37,542 bases of DNA from an uncultured Olsenella sp. (lineage in GTDB: Bacteria > Actinomycetota > Coriobacteriia > Coriobacteriales > Atopobiaceae), in assembly GCA_959598545.1 (NCBI GenBank), contig CAUGFC010000004.1, positions 1 through 37,542 of the forward strand, written 5' to 3'. Made by a program: the position numbers and the translations under genes. The notes under the pieces were generated by a model. That model was given only the letters and a program-made list of their open reading frames with translations. It ran no database searches and was not told the DNA's origin. Below, in pieces: positions 33,616 through 37,542 of the stretch (position 1 is the stretch's first letter; each line of letters opens with the position of its first letter).

Positions 33616-34650
33616 CTACCAGATTCCCAGCACGTGCTGCATGCCCAGGCTCACGGCCGCGATGGCAACCCAGCAGCAGAGCCCCATGAGAATCGGCTTG
33701 CCGCCCGTACGCACGAGCTTGACGAGGTCGGTGTTGAATCCGATGGCCGCCATCGCCATGACAATCAGGAACTTGGAGAGCTCCTTGATGGGCGCGGTCA
33801 CGGCGGCGGGCAGCGAGAAGACCGTGGTCACCACGCTCGCCAGCACGAAGAACACGATGAAGGTCGGAAACGCCCGACGCAGGCTGAAGGTGCTTCTTGC
33901 CTCGCCGCCTGCGCGACGGGCCTGACGCAGCCGCCAGAACGCGAGCGCGAGCGTGATGGGAATGATGGCCAGCGTTCGCGTGAGCTTCACGATGGTGGCC
34001 GCGTCGAGCGTATTGGCCCCGGGATGCATGCCGTCCCAGGCGGCCGCTGCGGCGGTGACGGACGAGGTGTCGTTCACCGCTGTGCCCGCGAAGAGTCCAA
34101 AGCCCTCGTTGGTGAGGTCGAGCACGCCACCCAGCGTGGGGAATACGAGTGCCGCGATCACGTTGAACAGGAAGATCACGCTGATTGCCTGAGCGACCTC
34201 CTCGTCGTCCGCCTCGATCACGGGCGCCGTGGCGGCGATGGCGGAGCCGCCGCAGATGGATGACCCCACGCCAATGAGCGTGGAGATCTTGCCGGGGATG
34301 TTGAGCGCGCGACACAGCACGTAAGACACCACGAGCGAGGTCGCAATGGTGGAGACGATGATGGGCAGCGACGTCATGCCCACCTGTGCGATCTGCGCGA
34401 GGTTGAGGCCAAAGCCCAGCAGGATCACCGCGTACTGGAGCACCTTCTTGGACGTGAACTTGACACCGGCAGCAAGCGGCTCGCCCTTCTCGGCCGGCAC
34501 CAGCAGGGCGAGAACCATGCCGATGAGGATGGCGAAGACCGGGCCACCTACGACCTCGAACTGCTTGCCCAGAATCCACGCCGGAACGGCAACGGCCAGC
34601 GCAAACAGCACGCCCTTCCACATCTTTCCGAAGTTCTTGATGAGTTCCAT
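33616..34650 (-). CDS. yeiH: YeiH-family putative sulfate/anion exporter
   Basis: 344 residues, about ten membrane helices. Family blocks: FAILIGMVLALLVP, VLQYAVILLGFGLN, STLIGVGSSICGGSAIAATAPVI, VNDTSSVTAAAAA and MAAIGFNTDLVKLVRTGGKP. Members of this family (PF03601) are annotated as sulfate exporters on thin evidence. A divergent LysR regulator, as here, is typical. Start ATG 34650 with GAAGGAG upstream. A -10 TATAAC (minus strand, 34703-34708) has a LysR-type inverted repeat at its -35 position. Confidence 0.92.
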   Translation of the reverse strand: MELIKNFGKMWKGVLFALAVAVPAWILGKQFEVVGGPVFAILIGMVLALLVPAEKGEPLAAGVKFTSKKVLQYAVILLGFGLNLAQIAQVGMTSLPIIVSTIATSLVVSYVLCRALNIPGKISTLIGVGSSICGGSAIAATAPVIEADDEEVAQAISVIFLFNVIAALVFPTLGGVLDLTNEGFGLFAGTAVNDTSSVTAAAAAWDGMHPGANTLDAATIVKLTRTLAIIPITLALAFWRLRQARRAGGEARSTFSLRRAFPTFIVFFVLASVVTTVFSLPAAVTAPIKELSKFLIVMAMAAIGFNTDLVKLVRTGGKPILMGLCCWVAIAAVSLGMQHVLGIW

Positions 34651-34702
34651 TCGCGTGAGCTCCTTCGTCGCACTTCATTTCTCATTCAGGCTACTCCCTG
34701 CG

Positions 34703-34743
34703 GTTATAATTGATTCCATCCTGTTGCTTATAAAGTCATAAGC
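34703..34743. promoter_or_regulatory. yeiH promoter and LysR-type operator
   Basis: Inverted repeat GCTTAT-AAAGTC-ATAAGC (34726-34743) contains the T-N11-A form bound by LysR proteins. On the minus strand it overlaps the -35 of the yeiH -10 TATAAC (34703-34708, 17-bp spacing). It is 25 bp from the LysR start, so it could serve both directions. Confidence 0.65.
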
Positions 34744-34768
34744 GGTTCTTTTATCGAGAGGGACGAGG

Positions 34769-35662
34769 ATGCTCGACTATCGCACGCACACGTTCCTGGC
34801 GGTCTACCGAGCGGAAAGCTTCACGCGAGCCGCGGAGGAGCTCCATGTGACCCAGCCTGCGGTCTCGCAGCACATCCGGCAGCTCGAGGATCATTACGGC
34901 TGCGCGCTCTTCTCGAAAACCGGGCGCGGCGTGGAGCCCACCGAGGCCGGACGCCTGCTCTACCGCACGCTCGCCGTCGAGGAGAACGACGAGGCCAGGC
35001 TGCGCGCAGAGCTAGACGCGCTTGTCGCCGAGAAGGACGCGCGCCCGCCGCTGCGTCTTGGCTGCACGCGCACGATTGCCGACTTTGTGGCCCCTCGCAT
35101 GCTCTCCGCCCACCTATGCCGTCACCCCGACGCGCGCATCGTCATGCGCGCGGGAAACACCGAGGAGCTCGTGCGCCTGCTCGACCTGGGGGAGATTGAC
35201 TTTGCGCTTGTCGAGGGGCCGTTCGACCGGACAAAGTTCGACAGTGCGACCTTCTCGCACGAGCCGTTTGTGGCAGTTGCTGCCGCTGGAGAGCGTCCTG
35301 CGAGCATCACGGACCTTCTCGGCCAGCGACTCGTGCTCCGCGAGCCCGGCTCGGGCACCCGAGAGATTCTCGAACGCAACCTCGCGGCGCGCGAGCTCTC
35401 CGTGGGTGACTTCGCCAGCGTTATCGAGCTCGCCAGCATACCCACGATCAAGGCGTGTGTCGCCGCTGGAGCGGGAGTGAGCTTTCTCTATCGGGCGGCA
35501 GTGGAGCGCGAGCTCGCCGACGGCACGCTGGTAGACGTCACGCCGGAGGACTTTGTCGTCAGGCATGGCTTTGCCCTCATATGGCAGCGCGGCAGCCGCT
35601 ACGCGAACGGCTACCGCGCTCTGCTCCGCGAGTGGACGACTCTGCGAGACAGCCAGGCCTAG
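34769..35662 (+). CDS. LysR-family transcriptional regulator
   Basis: 297 residues. N-terminal winged helix with FTRAAEELHVTQPAVSQHIRQLE (about 18-40), a linker helix, and a two-lobed periplasmic-binding-like effector domain starting RLGCTRTIADFV. Start ATG 34769 with GAGAGGGACGAGG upstream. Divergent from yeiH and probably its activator. In enterics the yeiH neighbour YeiE responds to sulfite or related stress; the effector here is unknown. Its stop shares CTAG with the stop of the convergent ATPase gene. Confidence 0.95.
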   Translation: MLDYRTHTFLAVYRAESFTRAAEELHVTQPAVSQHIRQLEDHYGCALFSKTGRGVEPTEAGRLLYRTLAVEENDEARLRAELDALVAEKDARPPLRLGCTRTIADFVAPRMLSAHLCRHPDARIVMRAGNTEELVRLLDLGEIDFALVEGPFDRTKFDSATFSHEPFVAVAAAGERPASITDLLGQRLVLREPGSGTREILERNLAARELSVGDFASVIELASIPTIKACVAAGAGVSFLYRAAVERELADGTLVDVTPEDFVVRHGFALIWQRGSRYANGYRALLREWTTLRDSQA

Positions 35663-37188
35663 CGGCGACGACCACCGAAGAGGTTGCGGGTGATCTGACG
35701 CGTGGCCTCGCGGCCGAAGGTGTTGAAGATCGTGCCGGCAACCTTGCCGATGCCCTTCATGAACTGGTCCTGCTGCTTCTGGCGAGCCTTCTCGGCCCTC
35801 GCCTCGGCCTTGGCCTTCTCCTTCTCGAGCTTGGCCTTCTCCTTCTCCAGCTCCTCGCGCTCCTCCTCGAGCTTCTTGGACTCCTCGTCCTGCTTGGCGA
35901 CCTCGTCCAGCTGCTCGAAGGCGCTCTCGCGGTCCACGGCCTCGCCGTACTTCTTCATGAGGTCTCCCTGCGCGTCGAGCGCCGCCTTGAGGTCGGACTC
36001 GGGCGCCGCGGCCATGAGGCACTGCGGCGGCAGGATCTTGGCGCGCTCCACGATCTCGGGCTGGCCGTCGTCGTTCAGGAACGAGACGAGCGCCTCGCCG
36101 GTGCCGAGCTCCAGAATCGCGTCCTCGCTCTTGAACGCCGGGTTCTCGCGGAACGACTGCGCGGCGGCGCGCACGGCCTTCTGCTCGGCCGGCGTGTAGG
36201 CGCGCAGGCCGTGCTGCACGCGGTTGGAGAGCTGGGCGAGCACCTCGTCGGGGATGTCGCTCGGGCTCTGGGTGATGAAGTAGACGCCCACGCCCTTGGA
36301 GCGGATGAGCTTGACCACCTGGACGATCTTGTCCAGAAGCTCGCTCGGCATGTCATTGAAGAGCAGGTGCGCCTCGTCGAAGAAGAAGACGAACTTGGGC
36401 TTCTCGAGGTCGCCCTCCTCCGGCAGCGTGTCAAAGAGCTCGGAGAGCATCCACAGCAGGAACATCGCGTAGATCTGCGGGCTCTGGATGAGCTTGGCGG
36501 CGTTGAGGACGTTCACGTAGCCGTGGCCGTTGGAGTCGCACGCGAACCACTCGGAGAGGTCGAGGTCCGGCTCGCCAAAGAAGACGTCGCCGCCCTGGTC
36601 CTCGACGGAGATGAGCTGGCGCAGGATCGCGCCCACGGACTGGCTGGACACCTTGCCGTAGGTGGTCTCGTACTCCTTGGCGTTCTCCGCCACGTAGTTG
36701 AGCATCGAGCGCAGGTCCTTGAGGTCAATGAGCAGGAGGTTCTTGTCGTCCGCGATGCGGAAGACGATGTCGAGCACGCCCTCCTGGACCTCGGTGAGCT
36801 CGAGCAGGCGCGCGAGCAGCGTGGGCCCCATGTCGGAGACCGTGATGCGCACCGGGATGCCCTGGCCGCCGAGCATGTCCCAGAAGCGGCACGGGCAGCC
36901 CTCGTAGGTGAAGCCCTCAAGGCCGAACTTCTTGATGCGCTTCTGCATGGCCTCGGTGTCCTCGCCGGGGGAGCACATGCCGGTGATGTCGCCCTTGACG
37001 TCGGCCATGAAGACGGGGACGCCCGCCTTGGAGAAGCCCTCGGCCATGACCTTGAGCGTCACGGTCTTGCCCGTGCCGGACGCGCCGGCGATGAGGCCAT
37101 GGCGGTTGGCCTGGTCGAGCAGCAGGCTGACGGGTTTGTTGTCGGGCTCGGCGCCCACGCCCATCCAGATGGCGTTGTCCTTGAACAT
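35659..37188 (-). CDS. HerA/DUF853-type P-loop ATPase
   Basis: 509 residues. Walker A GASGTGKT (35-42) directly after HGLIAG, Walker B FVFFFDEAHLLF (near 271), sensor-like YFITQSPSDIP and a conserved LSNRVQHGLRAYTP. The C-terminal part has a highly charged coiled coil (about 420-475, EEEREELEKEKAKLEKE) and an Arg-rich tail. This is the DUF853 group of the HerA-FtsK superfamily, annotated as a helicase or DNA translocase; its biological role is not established. Start ATG 37188 after AAGGGGGG. Single gene, convergent with the LysR gene with overlapping stops and no room for a terminator. Confidence 0.92.
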   Translation of the reverse strand: MFKDNAIWMGVGAEPDNKPVSLLLDQANRHGLIAGASGTGKTVTLKVMAEGFSKAGVPVFMADVKGDITGMCSPGEDTEAMQKRIKKFGLEGFTYEGCPCRFWDMLGGQGIPVRITVSDMGPTLLARLLELTEVQEGVLDIVFRIADDKNLLLIDLKDLRSMLNYVAENAKEYETTYGKVSSQSVGAILRQLISVEDQGGDVFFGEPDLDLSEWFACDSNGHGYVNVLNAAKLIQSPQIYAMFLLWMLSELFDTLPEEGDLEKPKFVFFFDEAHLLFNDMPSELLDKIVQVVKLIRSKGVGVYFITQSPSDIPDEVLAQLSNRVQHGLRAYTPAEQKAVRAAAQSFRENPAFKSEDAILELGTGEALVSFLNDDGQPEIVERAKILPPQCLMAAAPESDLKAALDAQGDLMKKYGEAVDRESAFEQLDEVAKQDEESKKLEEEREELEKEKAKLEKEKAKAEARAEKARQKQQDQFMKGIGKVAGTIFNTFGREATRQITRNLFGGRRR

Positions 37189-37399
37189 GAGCCCCCCTTG
37201 CGTAAGGTTTGGAAGGGTGAATATCCGCAGCTAAGAATACCAGCCGAGAAGGACCTTCTCGCCGAACCTCAACGAGCGATTGACGACTCTGTCAGACGAC
37301 GGAATTGGCTTTGCGCAATTGACTTGGCGCTGGTCAGCCCAACCCTTGAAAACCGGTTGAATCTCGGGTCAAATGGAGGAGGCAACGGGAGGACAGTAC
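37189..37399. other. Intergenic region before the last gene
   Basis: 211 bp, divergent. It holds CGAGAAGG-A-CCTTCTCG (37245-37261), a perfect palindrome with a one-base centre, and little else. I saw no confident promoter on either strand. Confidence 0.4.
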
Positions 37400-37542
37400 A
37401 TGGGCGACATGACATCGCACGATGACGCAACCACGGAGGGCACGCCGTTCGGCGCGGATACGCTCATGCCCCTCATGAACACGCCGTTCACCCCCGGCAC
37501 GCACCTGCAGGCCATCGAGGCCATGACGCCGGGCGCCCAGCG
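37400..37542 (+). CDS. Unidentified gene, 5' part only
   Basis: An open frame starts at ATG 37400, with GGGAGG 7 nt upstream, and runs off the window after 47 codons. The N-terminus (MGDMTSHDDATTEG, then PLMNTPFTPGTHLQAIEAMTPG) is hydrophilic, with no signal peptide. I do not recognise the family from this fragment. Confidence 0.6.
   Translation, partial: MGDMTSHDDATTEGTPFGADTLMPLMNTPFTPGTHLQAIEAMTPGAQ

Overview
The window is GC-rich, densely packed bacterial chromosome with no phage, integrase, IS transposase, rRNA or tRNA that I could find. Gene content and style (a long-ectodomain FtsX-type permease, DegV, a zinc-ribbon membrane protein, an HTH-aminotransferase fusion, a HerA-like ATPase, GGGGACAGG-type intergenic palindromes) suggest a Coriobacteriia actinobacterium, probably Atopobiaceae (Olsenella-like). 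This placement is an inference from gene style, not from a marker gene.

Layout, left to right. (1) 1-4877: an efflux-type ABC permease (its 3' end lies outside the window) and its ATPase, divergent from a TetR regulator. (2) 4888-6280: a MarR-DegV operon with a readable promoter, pointing to fatty-acid handling. (3) 6382-7569: an alpha/beta-hydrolase-like protein and a terminator. (4) 7594-10184: a SigI-type sigma factor, its RsgI anti-sigma factor and a secreted RsgI-like PepSY lipoprotein. The latter two end in Asp/Trp tails, and both transcription units carry the same bipartite promoter. (5) 10325-14529: RecQ, a 2'-5' RNA ligase-like phosphodiesterase, and a Y-family polymerase with a YolD-like partner behind a candidate SOS box. 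(6) 14526-18086: an HTH-aminotransferase fusion with four operator half-sites, a zinc-ribbon membrane protein, and endonuclease III. (7) 18108-21950: a UvrA2-type ATPase coupled to a peptide deformylase-like protein lacking the catalytic glutamate, a 230-bp MITE-like repeat, and TrmL.

(8) 21983-30065, all on the minus strand: a response regulator and histidine kinase followed by a five-gene cassette. The cassette encodes an amino-acid adenylating enzyme, a fold-type III PLP decarboxylase, a carrier protein, an MBOAT acyltransferase and an SGNH/DltD-like protein. It looks like a D-alanylation (Dlt) machine rebuilt around a BtrK-like decarboxylase, and is the best candidate here for an undescribed surface-modification system.

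(9) 30288-37542: a cytosolic GH13 glucosidase behind a 30-bp LacI-type palindrome, a glucose-type EIIA, a small membrane protein, a flavodoxin with a 15-bp operator-like palindrome, a YeiH exporter divergent from a LysR regulator, a HerA-like ATPase, and the start of an unidentified gene.

Two themes recur. One is envelope sensing and modification: SigI/RsgI, the two-component system with its Dlt-like cassette, and the TetR/ABC pair. The other is DNA repair: RecQ, Y-family polymerase with YolD, Nth and UvrA2. Start sites were moved from the longest reading frame wherever a Shine-Dalgarno sequence or promoter position argued for it.
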